Virus record (IMG/VR): IMGVR_UViG_3300031841_005152
Location: 1 to 22,148 of that record
DNA: 22,148 nucleotides
Origin: a virus
Direction: 5' to 3' (one strand)
Numbering within the stretch: position 1 is the stretch's first letter; the number at the start of each line of letters is the position of its first letter. This document shows positions 1 through 7,499 of this stretch, piece after piece. Below the pieces are notes generated by a model. That model was not told the DNA's origin and ran no database searches. It was given only the letters and a program-made list of their open reading frames with translations. Position numbers and translations under genes: made by a program.

Positions 1-1591
1 CTACTGGCATTGGATATGGGAATGGAACATAAGTCTCAACTGGTTGTACTGCGTAGATAAAAACTGATTGATTTCTACTACTATTTAATGGACCTAAGGA
101 AGGACCACCACGGCCATATCCAGGACTTGCCACTGGTGCCACATTTTTCCCACCTTGTGCTTTTGCTTGTGGGTTTATTATTTTTTCTGGATTTAGTGGA
201 CCAGAATCAAGATGTCCAATTATGTATTTTCTTCCGTCGGGACCAACAATTATTAGAGAATTTCCATATCCACTATTATATCCTTGATCATACTCCAAAA
301 ACTTTATTCCGCCTTGCAATTTAATTGGAGCACCAGATCTAATTGGATAATCAAATCCACCATGATTTCTACCTGCATATAGTCCATCACCCATTTCATA
401 TGAAGATAATGGTCTGCCATCAACAATAATGTTTGATAGAATATTATTTGGTATCTCACCATGAGAACCACTGTATCCATCACCAGTTTCTATATGGATG
501 TGTGGTCCAGTAGATTTTCCAGTGCTTCCAACATGTCCAACTATTTCATCGGTAATAACTCCCGAAGTGGATAATGGTGAATTAGAACCACGAGAACCAG
601 GACCGGGACCAGGACCAGGACCAGGACCTGGAGAAGTAGGAGAAGTTGTTGTAATTCCAGATCTAAGTCCTCTATCCTTTTTCAGAACATCAGCATATAA
701 TAATATATTCTTCTCGTGTTCTTTTGTAACATCAATAATTTTATCAACTGCTATTGGAAAATTGGTAAATCCACTATTTGCATCTCTTTGAGCTTTCTTA
801 CCCTCCGGTGATTGACGACTTTTTTGTGGTTGATATGCTTGTCTTTCCGAAAGTTTTTCAGGAGTGCTTTTTACTGTTCCACCACGATTAAATGATTGTA
901 CTGGGTTTTTTGCCGTTATTGGTTGAGTTGACTCTGGTTTTTGTGTATCTGAAGGTTCTTTGGGTTCTTTGGGTTCTTTGGGTGTAACTGTCCTATCAGG
1001 TTCTGATTGAGGAGATTCGATAGATTGCTCCGGTTCATTATCTTCTACACTCTGCCCCAAAAGTTTTTCAAGATTAATTATATCTCTCTCAGCACGATCC
1101 GCATTTTTTATATCTTCATCAATTATTTTATTAGTTTCATCGGCATCTTTTTTAATTTTATCTTGTTCGGATTTAGGAAACAATCCCACAAACTGTGCGA
1201 GTTGTAAAATGCCATTTCCTATAAATCCTAAAACATTACCAACACCCTTTATAAAATCACTATTGAAAAAATCTTCTACCTGTTTAAGAATAATAGGAAG
1301 ATTTTGAATCAGTATGCCAGCGGCAATTAATCCAAAAAATTCCAAAATTCGATCAAAAATACCCTTTACTGGAGAAGTAATTGTGCTCGCAATTTTGGAA
1401 AATCCAGATCCTATACCAAGATTTTTACTTTCTAATCTACCTTCTTCTTCTCTTAATGTTCTTTTTTTATCTAATCTCGAAAATAAATTAGTTTTATCCT
1501 TTTCTATTTTCTTTAATTCTTTATTATTAGAAAATAAAGAATTTTTTATATTGGTGACATTAAGTTTGAGTTTTTCTACTTGTTGTTCCAT
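1..1591 (-). CDS. Virion structural protein with permuted M23-type peptidase domain (3' end outside window)
   Basis: The frame is open from an ATG at 1591 to the left edge, about 530 residues, with no stop seen. The N-terminus (about 1-60) is charged and coiled-coil-like. Residues 73-93 (SPVKGIFDRILEFFGLI...) form an amphipathic or hydrophobic segment almost copied from the gene upstream. A low-complexity linker follows (three KEP repeats, then a run of PG dipeptides near 325-340). The C-terminal part has M23 metallopeptidase motifs: GSTGKSTGPHIHIE near 353-366, HGGFD near 409-413 and GYGNSLIIV...GHL near 440-461. The zinc-ligand order is therefore HxH first and HxxxD later, the reverse of lysostaphin-type enzymes. 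It lies 11 bp after the tape-measure-like gene, so it is probably a tail tip or hub component that cuts cell wall during injection (inference). An inactive M23-like structural fold is the alternative. Confidence 0.8.
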   Translation of the reverse strand, partial: MEQQVEKLKLNVTNIKNSLFSNNKELKKIEKDKTNLFSRLDKKRTLREEEGRLESKNLGIGSGFSKIASTITSPVKGIFDRILEFFGLIAAGILIQNLPIILKQVEDFFNSDFIKGVGNVLGFIGNGILQLAQFVGLFPKSEQDKIKKDADETNKIIDEDIKNADRAERDIINLEKLLGQSVEDNEPEQSIESPQSEPDRTVTPKEPKEPKEPSDTQKPESTQPITAKNPVQSFNRGGTVKSTPEKLSERQAYQPQKSRQSPEGKKAQRDANSGFTNFPIAVDKIIDVTKEHEKNILLYADVLKKDRGLRSGITTTSPTSPGPGPGPGPGPGSRGSNSPLSTSGVITDEIVGHVGSTGKSTGPHIHIETGDGYSGSHGEIPNNILSNIIVDGRPLSSYEMGDGLYAGRNHGGFDYPIRSGAPIKLQGGIKFLEYDQGYNSGYGNSLIIVGPDGRKYIIGHLDSGPLNPEKIINPQAKAQGGKNVAPVASPGYGRGGPSLGPLNSSRNQSVFIYAVQPVETYVPFPYPMPV

Positions 1592-1602
1592 TGTTTATCT
1601 CC

Positions 1603-3657
1603 TTATACCATAATACCATAAAGTTCTGGTACAAATAACATCCAAGGATTTGCAACATTAGATGAAGGTACAGATTCAACACCAGTTGCAGGACTCTGCA
1701 TTTGTGGAATTTGTGGTGGTTTTGATCTCTGTGGGGGCATCATCATTGGCAAGAAAGTCATTCCACCACCAGATGAAGATGGAGGTGTCATATTAACAGA
1801 AGCAATTTTTGGTTGTTTGGAAGTAACATCTTTAGAAGAAAATCCACCTCTACCAGTCAATCTAAATGCCGAACCTCCTCCACCAATTCCACCAGTTCCA
1901 GAAGATATTTTTTCAGTCTTTAGATTTCTTAAGTAATTATCATGATCCTCTAAAGTATCGGCAAATTCTTTCTGAACATCTTCTTGATACTTGGAAACCA
2001 TCATAAGTTTATTAATTCCCATCGTAAATAGTTCCCATAATCTTCCGGCATTATCATTAATATCTTTCAGAAGTGGTCTGAATAACATCGCAGATGCTGT
2101 TCTTATAACTTCTTCTCCTGGAGCAAGCCTTGCGGATACAGTATCAACATTACCAGATCCTCTTCCAGGAACTGTCATTCCGTTTGATGCGAATATTGGA
2201 CTTCCAGGAACTGTTCCACCACGATTAAATTTGGCAGGATCTACACTATCAGGATCAACTTTTCCTGTTTTTGTTGCATCTTTTTGTTGTTGTTCGGCAA
2301 CACCTTTTGAACTACTGTTTCCGAAGAATAAGTCATAAAGTTGTCTGCCTGCCCAGTCACCGGCAAGACCACCAATAAATGTTCCAATTGGACCACCCAA
2401 GAATGTTCCAATCGCACCAAGAAGTGCGGCACCAATTGCACCAAATGCCGCTCTACCAATATTTTCACCCATAGCCACCGATAAGGCAAAATCAATCAGT
2501 GCTCCAACAATTGGAATTCTTTTTAAAATTGGTCTGGCAAACTTTAAAAGTGATTTGACTAATGTTTTCTTTCCTGGACCGGCACCAAGAACTTTAAGGA
2601 AATTTCTCCCGAACATTTTTCCCTTAACTTCAAGTCCTTGAAGTGTTCTATTAAATAGATTTTTTTGTCTTGTTATAACCTCTACATTTTCTTTTATGGC
2701 ACCACCTGCCACATTAAATCTTCCAGGAACAACCCTTGATTGAATTTCTCTACCTACAGTAAGACCTCTTCTTTGACCTGCCGTATTTCTAAATAATCCT
2801 CCACCTCTCCTGGCAGTATCTGCACCAGCACCAGCACCAGCAGAGGTTGATGCAGCAGATCTAAGACCAAATAACTGTAAAATTCTGCCAGGAAGTCTCC
2901 ATAAAAATCTTCCTATTCTAAATAATCTTCTTCCCCATTTAAATATCTTATATCCTAATAATCCAACTACCAGATAAGGAATTGTAGTCCCAATAAAATT
3001 AAAAATATCACCCAATAACTTTTGATTTTTTTTATCTGCTAACCAGGTAAAGGCAACATTTGTAATAATGCCAGTGAGTATTAAACCAAAAAATTCTTTT
3101 ATTCTATCAAAAATTCCTTTAACTGGTGCGGCAACTTTGCTAATTGTTCCGGTGATTCCGCCACTAATTTTTTTAACTGCCTCTACAGATTTTTCTTTAG
3201 CAGAAAATTTTCTCTTTGATTCTGCTTTCCTTATATTTGCAATTTCTTTTTTTTCTTTTGCAATTCTAGAAGAATAGTCTAATAAAAGTTGTTCCTGTAT
3301 TTCTACAAGAATTTTATTTGTTTCTACAAGAGTCTGTTCAAAAGGAGTTTTTTCTTTTCTTAGATGTTTTGGATCTACGTTAGAACCACTACGAATACTC
3401 CCATATCCCATTCCTTTCGGAACTTTTATTACTTCTGTAGAAATCTTTTCAACTATCTTTGGTTTTTCTTCTACGACATTTGTAATTGCTTCAATTCGTT
3501 CAATATCTTTAGGTTTTGTATTAAAGACTACCCTTGAAATATTACTAACATTTAACTTTGGTGCAGAAACACTGGCACCTCTACCAGTAAAAGAAGAGGA
3601 AGATATTTTATTACTTTTAATTGCTGGTGCCGTGAAAAGTTGGGAACTAAATTCCAT
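1603..3657 (-). CDS. Tail tape-measure-like protein (T4 gp29 position)
   Basis: A 684-residue protein starting at the ATG at 3657, overlapping the preceding ORF by 11 bp; an AAAGG lies 12 bases upstream. Residues 105-165 are charged and helical. Residues 178-200 and 222-240 are hydrophobic, and a Gly/Ala-rich hydrophobic stretch lies near 375-440 (IPIVGALIDFALSVAMG..., GAIGTFLGGPIGTFIGG). Near 480-515 is the GG-x-VPG...GSGNVDTVSARLAPGEEVI pattern, a motif common near the C-terminus of tape-measure proteins. The C-terminus is Pro/Met/Gln-rich. The order gp26, small ORF, this gene mirrors tail chaperones followed by tape measure in other tailed phages, which supports the call more than any direct gp29 similarity. 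T4 gp29 is 590 residues, a comparable length. The role would be setting tail length and organising the baseplate hub. Confidence 0.72.
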   Translation of the reverse strand: MEFSSQLFTAPAIKSNKISSSSFTGRGASVSAPKLNVSNISRVVFNTKPKDIERIEAITNVVEEKPKIVEKISTEVIKVPKGMGYGSIRSGSNVDPKHLRKEKTPFEQTLVETNKILVEIQEQLLLDYSSRIAKEKKEIANIRKAESKRKFSAKEKSVEAVKKISGGITGTISKVAAPVKGIFDRIKEFFGLILTGIITNVAFTWLADKKNQKLLGDIFNFIGTTIPYLVVGLLGYKIFKWGRRLFRIGRFLWRLPGRILQLFGLRSAASTSAGAGAGADTARRGGGLFRNTAGQRRGLTVGREIQSRVVPGRFNVAGGAIKENVEVITRQKNLFNRTLQGLEVKGKMFGRNFLKVLGAGPGKKTLVKSLLKFARPILKRIPIVGALIDFALSVAMGENIGRAAFGAIGAALLGAIGTFLGGPIGTFIGGLAGDWAGRQLYDLFFGNSSSKGVAEQQQKDATKTGKVDPDSVDPAKFNRGGTVPGSPIFASNGMTVPGRGSGNVDTVSARLAPGEEVIRTASAMLFRPLLKDINDNAGRLWELFTMGINKLMMVSKYQEDVQKEFADTLEDHDNYLRNLKTEKISSGTGGIGGGGSAFRLTGRGGFSSKDVTSKQPKIASVNMTPPSSSGGGMTFLPMMMPPQRSKPPQIPQMQSPATGVESVPSSNVANPWMLFVPELYGIMV

Positions 3658-3826
3658 TCTGTTGCTGCGCCTTTAGATTTTCTTCCTCAATATATTGTTC
3701 AAGTAAAGTGAGATAAATATCTTTCTCCCACGGAATCATATTTTCTAACTCTGTTAATGAATATTTATGGTGTTGCATCAAGGCAAAATTAACCTTATAG
3801 TATGACTCAAGATTAGTATGAGCCAT
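3647..3826 (-). CDS. gp51-like small tail/hub assembly protein
   Basis: The ATG at 3826 gives 59 residues (MAHTNLESYYKVNFALMQHH...). The frame is also open upstream through a TTG at 3832. The protein is helical and ends in an acidic/Gln tail; the pattern NFALMQHHKYSLTELENMIPWE is of the type found in short myophage proteins encoded right after gp26. No good ribosome binding site precedes the ATG, so expression probably depends on coupling to gp26 or on a -1 frameshift from gp26 at 3835-3841, which enters exactly this frame. It is much shorter than T4 gp51 (249 residues), so the gp51 label rests on position. By analogy with lambda T it may act as the C-terminal half of a tail assembly chaperone that binds the tape measure (inference). 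Confidence 0.72.
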   Translation of the reverse strand: MAHTNLESYYKVNFALMQHHKYSLTELENMIPWEKDIYLTLLEQYIEEENLKAQQQNGI

Positions 3827-3828
3827 AC

Positions 3829-4551
3829 TCAACTGAAAAAACTTGCCAGTCCCTCCAGAACAACTTCAGATTCAACTCCAGTGTTTGGATTTTTGACCTT
3901 AATTTTATGAGAGAGTTTTGGCATCGTTGTAAAGAACTTTTCAATTTCCTTAAACTGCTTCGTATTCAGTTGTTCAACAAACTCATCAAGTTCTTTTTTG
4001 GTACAATCTGCCGCTTCCCAACTTTCTTCCTCATTATAAATCATCTCAATACAAGATGTAATCATCGAGAGTGATTGATTTACTTCACTGTTTGTTCCCG
4101 ATACTTCGAAGTTATTTTCAATAAATTGATCGAGAGATGGATACTTAAGTTTCATCATAAGATTATCATCAAGTTTGATAATATTCTTATGTCCTCTGGT
4201 TTTATGAACTTTGATGGAATCGATTTCGATTTCCATCTCAACTTTAGTTTCCCCATCATCGGGACAAGTCACATTGACTTCTACTGTCTCACCAACGGAC
4301 TTAGAACGAACATTTAAGAAAAGGTATTCAATATCAAAAGTCGCAAGAGATTCAACCTTGACATCTTTTGAAAGAATACAATCTCCAATAATTTGAACGA
4401 TGGCATCGGTCATCTGTTTCATATCTTCAGATTCCATTGCCATAATCAGAATTTTTTCTTCTCTGACTAAAAATGGACGATATTTAATCTTTTTTCCACT
4501 TGAAGGTAATACCAACTCATAGGTTGGAGTATTAATCTTGGGTAAAGGCAT
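3829..4551 (-). CDS. 26: Baseplate hub subunit gp26
   Basis: A 240-residue protein starting at the ATG at 4551. The N-terminus (MPLPKINTPTYELVLPSSGK followed by KIKYRPFLVREEKIL) is the hallmark of the T4 gp26 baseplate family; T4 gp26 is 208 residues. Residues 40-75 resemble the rest of that family, and an acidic Glu-rich stretch lies near 160-190. In T4, gp26 helps assemble the central hub around gp29. The gene lies between a tail-tube-fold protein and a gp51-like ORF, with a GATAAATA late-promoter-like motif 27-34 bases upstream of the start. No strong ribosome binding site is visible before the ATG. The last codons carry a slippery run, so a longer frameshifted form is possible. Confidence 0.88.
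   Translation of the reverse strand: MPLPKINTPTYELVLPSSGKKIKYRPFLVREEKILIMAMESEDMKQMTDAIVQIIGDCILSKDVKVESLATFDIEYLFLNVRSKSVGETVEVNVTCPDDGETKVEMEIEIDSIKVHKTRGHKNIIKLDDNLMMKLKYPSLDQFIENNFEVSGTNSEVNQSLSMITSCIEMIYNEEESWEAADCTKKELDEFVEQLNTKQFKEIEKFFTTMPKLSHKIKVKNPNTGVESEVVLEGLASFFS
3835..3856 (-). promoter_or_regulatory. Candidate programmed -1 frameshift site at the end of gp26
   Basis: On the minus strand gp26 reads AGT TTT TTC AGT TGA. The heptamer T TTT TTC (3841-3835) is in the X XXY YYZ phase for -1 slippage. After slippage the frame continues CAG TTG AGT ATG GCT into the downstream small ORF. A Shine-Dalgarno-like GGAGGG (3856-3851) lies 9 bases before the heptamer, similar to the stimulator in bacterial dnaX. 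The predicted fusion is about 301 residues (239 from gp26, one Gln, 61 from the next ORF). Confidence 0.6.
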
Positions 4552-4577
4552 TTTAAAAAATACAACTCAGGTTTAGT

Positions 4578-4585
4578 TATTTATC
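4578..4585 (-). promoter_or_regulatory. Late promoter-like GATAAATA upstream of gp26
   Basis: The minus strand reads GATAAATAACTAAACC, matching seven of eight bases of the T4 late promoter TATAAATA, 27 bases before the gp26 ATG. The ACTAA tail also follows the CTAAATA motifs at 5353-5359 and 6180-6186. Confidence 0.55.
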
Positions 4586-4601
4586 CCAGTTGGGGAGAGA
4601 T

Positions 4602-5318
4602 CTAAGAACGGGGGTTTTTATTCTCATTCCCCGTAGGGAGTTCTCCGTAAATAGTATCTCCTTTACCAGGATCTTGAACTACAACATCCGGAATATCAAC
4701 ATAGTTCATAAGATAACGATCATAGTTAAAACTTACATTCACTTTAAGTAAATCGGCAGGACCATAAGAGATTGGACTAACTGTCATTCCTTTTGGAAAT
4801 GCATTAATAAAAGTATACTCTAATCTACTTCTAATATCTCTCTCAAATTTTGTAATTTTCATTTTAGAAACTTTATAAGAGTCCGGATATGCCATTTTTC
4901 TAAAATATCCAGGTGATTTCGAAATATTAAACTGTGATATTTCTCCAGCACCAGAAATATAATCCATCCATCCCTCAAAAAACTTTATAGATTCATATTT
5001 CCCATCCACATAGAAAGTAAAATCTATATCGGCATAAAGTCGAGTATGAGCAAATTCTTGTGTCACCCCAAGAAAATTATCCTTGACCTCTGCGGTTGCA
5101 TATGATGATGTTGGTAATGATGCCTCTGAACAGAGAAGACCCAGTTTTCTTTCCGGAAACGTTTTATCAGATAATCTGGCATACTTTGTCATATGATTAC
5201 TCAAATCAGTGCTAATTGCTTTGCCAGTCGGTATTTCGACCAAATAATAATTATTAAGTGCGGGATTTCCAATTAATTCCCTGGCTTCCTTTATTGATTT
5301 GACAAGATTATTTGCCAC
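4602..5318 (-). CDS. Tail-tube-fold baseplate protein (gp54/gp19-like)
   Basis: The start is GTG at 5318 (GTG GCA AAT AAT); an in-frame TAG lies just upstream, so 238 residues is the full length. The pattern NNYYLVEIPTG near 19, LLCSEASLPTSSYATAEV near 61-78, FAHTRLYADIDFTFYVDG near 88-106 and FFEGWMDYISG near 113-123 fits the T4 gp19 tube fold, shared by tail tube gp19 and baseplate tube initiator gp54. Its place among hub genes and its length (T4 gp54 is 320, gp19 is 163) favour a gp54-type tube initiator, but a second tube protein cannot be excluded. The last 20 residues are polar and disordered-looking. It is transcribed first in the minus-strand tail block, probably from the CTAAATA motif at 5353-5359. 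Confidence 0.7.
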   Translation of the reverse strand: MANNLVKSIKEARELIGNPALNNYYLVEIPTGKAISTDLSNHMTKYARLSDKTFPERKLGLLCSEASLPTSSYATAEVKDNFLGVTQEFAHTRLYADIDFTFYVDGKYESIKFFEGWMDYISGAGEISQFNISKSPGYFRKMAYPDSYKVSKMKITKFERDIRSRLEYTFINAFPKGMTVSPISYGPADLLKVNVSFNYDRYLMNYVDIPDVVVQDPGKGDTIYGELPTGNENKNPRS

Positions 5319-5319
5319 T

Positions 5320-5359
5320 CTAAATACCTTATACGACTACTTTATTATTAGTTATTTAG
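5320..5359. promoter_or_regulatory. Divergent late promoter-like region with two CTAAATA motifs
   Basis: The gap between two divergent genes has CTAAATA on the plus strand (5320-5326, 33 bases before the gp4 ATG) and CTAAATA on the minus strand (5353-5359, 34 bases before the GTG of the tube-fold gene). The near-symmetrical placement and lack of a TTGACA-type box suggest phage late promoters facing both ways. Confidence 0.55.
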
Positions 5360-5791
5360 ATGTCATATAAGGGAAAATATCAACCTTCTTATCCTAAAAA
5401 ATACAAGGGTGATCACACTAATATAGTATATCGTTCCTTATGGGAGCGCAAGTTTATGGTTTATTGTGATAAGAATGAAAATATTTTAGAATGGGGAAGT
5501 GAAGAAATTGTAGTCCCCTATCGATCACCAGTTGATAACAGATATCACAGATACTTCCCAGATTTTTATATCAAATATAAAGATAATAACGGGAAGATTA
5601 AAAAGTCAATTATTGAAATCAAACCATATAAGCAGTGTATTGAACCCAAAGTCCAAAAGAGAAAGACAAAGGGTTATATCTATGAAGTTATGGAATATGC
5701 CAAGAATCAGGCAAAATGGGAAGCTGCTAAAGAATGGTGTTTAGATCGTGGTTATGAGTTTAAGGTTCTTACGGAAAACGAACTTTTTTAA
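5360..5791 (+). CDS. 4: Head completion protein gp4 (PD-(D/E)XK fold)
   Basis: This 143-residue protein closely follows the T4 gp4 pattern along its whole length: YKGDHTNIVYRSLWERKFMVYC near 15-36, RYHRYFPDFYIKY near 61-73, KSIIEIKPYKQC near 82-93, and a C-terminal WEAAKEWCLDRGYEFKVLTE. D68, E86 and K88 form the expected PD-(D/E)XK nuclease residues. In T4, gp4 (also called 50/65) finishes the packaged head before tail joining; the related fold suggests a DNA-end role. The start is the ATG at 5360 with no clear ribosome binding site, and a CTAAATA motif lies 33 bases upstream. It is the first gene of the plus-strand block and is followed after 3 bases by the next ORF. Confidence 0.93.
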   Translation: MSYKGKYQPSYPKKYKGDHTNIVYRSLWERKFMVYCDKNENILEWGSEEIVVPYRSPVDNRYHRYFPDFYIKYKDNNGKIKKSIIEIKPYKQCIEPKVQKRKTKGYIYEVMEYAKNQAKWEAAKEWCLDRGYEFKVLTENELF

Positions 5792-5794
5792 CCA

Positions 5795-6187
5795 ATGCCA
5801 AGAAAGACACTCAAACAAAGAAGAAATCCAACCGACGACCAAGAAAATCGAGTTCGTGGTGTGGTTGATAGTTTAGTTGGTATCGAAAATCCAGATGATA
5901 TTATGGAAGAACTGATTGGGGTTTTGAGTGAGAGTGGTAGGAGTGCTTCGGTTGGGAAATATTATACTTTCTTTTATACTGCAAAAACTCCGGGAGTTAG
6001 ATATGATGAATTTCCACTTGTTGGTGTAACTGATGTCTATTCTTGGGGATTTCGTGGAATTAACTTTCACTGGGGTGATAGAAGACAATATAATTATGAC
6101 CAAATTGCCGGACAACTGTATGAAGTTTATCCAGAAGAGATGTCTGATGTTATAGAACTCAATTTTACAAGTGTTCGTTCTAAATAA
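5795..6187 (+). CDS. Conserved phage protein of unknown function
   Basis: A 130-residue protein starting 3 bases after gp4. The N-terminus is basic (MPRKTLKQRRNP) and followed by an acidic helical stretch (residues 14-50). The core at 55-110 (GKYYTFFYTAKTPGVRYDEF, then GFRGINFHWGDRRQYNYDQI) is compact and rich in aromatic residues, without a catalytic motif I recognise. I believe similar proteins occur beside gp4, gp48 and gp53 in other cyanomyoviruses, which suggests a virion or assembly part. Its last codons TCT AAA TAA contain a CTAAATA motif that probably serves gp48. Function is not assigned. Confidence 0.8.
   Translation: MPRKTLKQRRNPTDDQENRVRGVVDSLVGIENPDDIMEELIGVLSESGRSASVGKYYTFFYTAKTPGVRYDEFPLVGVTDVYSWGFRGINFHWGDRRQYNYDQIAGQLYEVYPEEMSDVIELNFTSVRSK
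6180..6186 (+). promoter_or_regulatory. Late promoter-like CTAAATA upstream of gp48
   Basis: CTAAATAACTAA overlaps the stop codon of the preceding ORF and ends 22 bases before the gp48 ATG, matching the motif upstream of several other genes here. An AGAGAG ribosome binding site lies between motif and start. Confidence 0.45.
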
Positions 6188-6208
6188 CTAAAAAGAGAGA
6201 AAATATAA

Positions 6209-7498
6209 ATGAATCCTCAAACCCAGGCATATATAGATTGGATCAAATCTAATGGAGCGACAGGTGTACGAGTCATTCCCGCTCCCTCCGCAAATGGTGG
6301 AATAGTAGTGACACCCTCTACTATTCCCTCAAACCTCGATCCTGCGACCAAGACAGTTATACAACAAGCAATTGCAAATGGATCGACAAATGTAACAGTC
6401 ACCGGACCAAATGGACAGACAATCACAGTAACCACTGTTCCAAGACCAGACCCATTTAATCGAACAGGAGACAAAACTAGTAAAAAACTTGGAGGTATTT
6501 TAAGATATCCATATGAAGCATTAACCAATGAGACAGATTATTTGCAAATTGATATTAGGGAATATCAGTCTATCAAAGCATCAACTGGGGGATTAGTTTC
6601 TGGTAGATCAATAAGACAAAATCAAATAAACTCAGATGCACCAGGGGGATTTCTCCCAGTCAAAGATACTACTACTAGTAAGTTATCCACTAAAAAAGCA
6701 AAAGGAGCGATAGGAACAATACTTCTCCCAATGCCTTCCAATATTCAAGATGGGAATTCTGTAAATTTTTCTTCATCAAATCTTGATGGTTTAACTGCTG
6801 GAATTTTTAATACTATTCAAACATCTCAAGTAACCAATCCTCAACAAACTGGTAACGCTATACAACAAATGATTGGTAATGCAACGACTACGGCAAATAA
6901 TCTTGCAGGTTTTTTTGGAAATAATGTAGGTGCATTTTCTCAAATACTTTCTGCAAATATATTTTCTCAAGCAGCAAATATTCCTCTCGGAGGTTCATTA
7001 ACAAGAGATGCTGTTTTTGCTAGGTCATCTGGAGAAATTTTAAATCAAAATGTCGAACTTTTATTTAATGGAGTGACTCTCAGATCATTTAAGTTTTCTT
7101 TTAAAATGACACCCAGAAACGAAAACGAAGCACGACAAATAAAACTAATTATTAATGCCTTCAAACAAAATATGGCAGCAAAACTGGGAGGACAAGAAGT
7201 AAACGAAACAAAAAATGGTAAAACTATTTCTGCTTCCAATGTATTTCTAAAATCTCCAAATGTCTTTGAACTTACTTATAAGCAGGGTTCACGGAAACAT
7301 CCTTTCTTACATAGTTTTAAACAATGTGTTTTAACTGATATGTCGGTTAATTATACTGGTGAAGGTGTTTATGCAACTTATGCCGGTCAACAAGGTTCTC
7401 CAGTTTCTATGGTTTTAGAACTTGGATTTAAAGAACTTGAACCAATTTATGATCTTGATTATGATGATCCAATTGCATCAATAGGAGTAGGATACTAA
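6209..7498 (+). CDS. 48: Baseplate tail tube cap gp48
   Basis: A 429-residue protein starting at the ATG at 6209. The first 75 residues are Thr/Pro/Asn-rich with repeated strand patterns (GATGVRVIPAPSANGGIVVT; GSTNVTVTGPNGQTITVTTV), a possible beta extension. From about 92, KKLGGILRYPYEALTNETDYLQIDI is the pattern of T4 gp48 family N-termini. The C-terminal part (about 270-425; ELLFNGVTLRSFKFSFKMTP, then CVLTDMSVNYTGEGVYATY) is gp19-like tube fold. T4 gp48 is 364 residues, so the extra length lies mostly at the N-terminus. In T4, gp48 caps the hub so that gp54 and then gp19 can polymerise. The stop is followed one base later by the gp53 ATG, so the two genes are coupled. Confidence 0.88.
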   Translation: MNPQTQAYIDWIKSNGATGVRVIPAPSANGGIVVTPSTIPSNLDPATKTVIQQAIANGSTNVTVTGPNGQTITVTTVPRPDPFNRTGDKTSKKLGGILRYPYEALTNETDYLQIDIREYQSIKASTGGLVSGRSIRQNQINSDAPGGFLPVKDTTTSKLSTKKAKGAIGTILLPMPSNIQDGNSVNFSSSNLDGLTAGIFNTIQTSQVTNPQQTGNAIQQMIGNATTTANNLAGFFGNNVGAFSQILSANIFSQAANIPLGGSLTRDAVFARSSGEILNQNVELLFNGVTLRSFKFSFKMTPRNENEARQIKLIINAFKQNMAAKLGGQEVNETKNGKTISASNVFLKSPNVFELTYKQGSRKHPFLHSFKQCVLTDMSVNYTGEGVYATYAGQQGSPVSMVLELGFKELEPIYDLDYDDPIASIGVGY

Positions 7499-7499
7499 A

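Noticed and set aside
498-791. Plus-strand ORF with an EPGPGPGPG run
   Set aside because: It is the antisense reading of the Pro-Gly linker of the M23-type structural gene.
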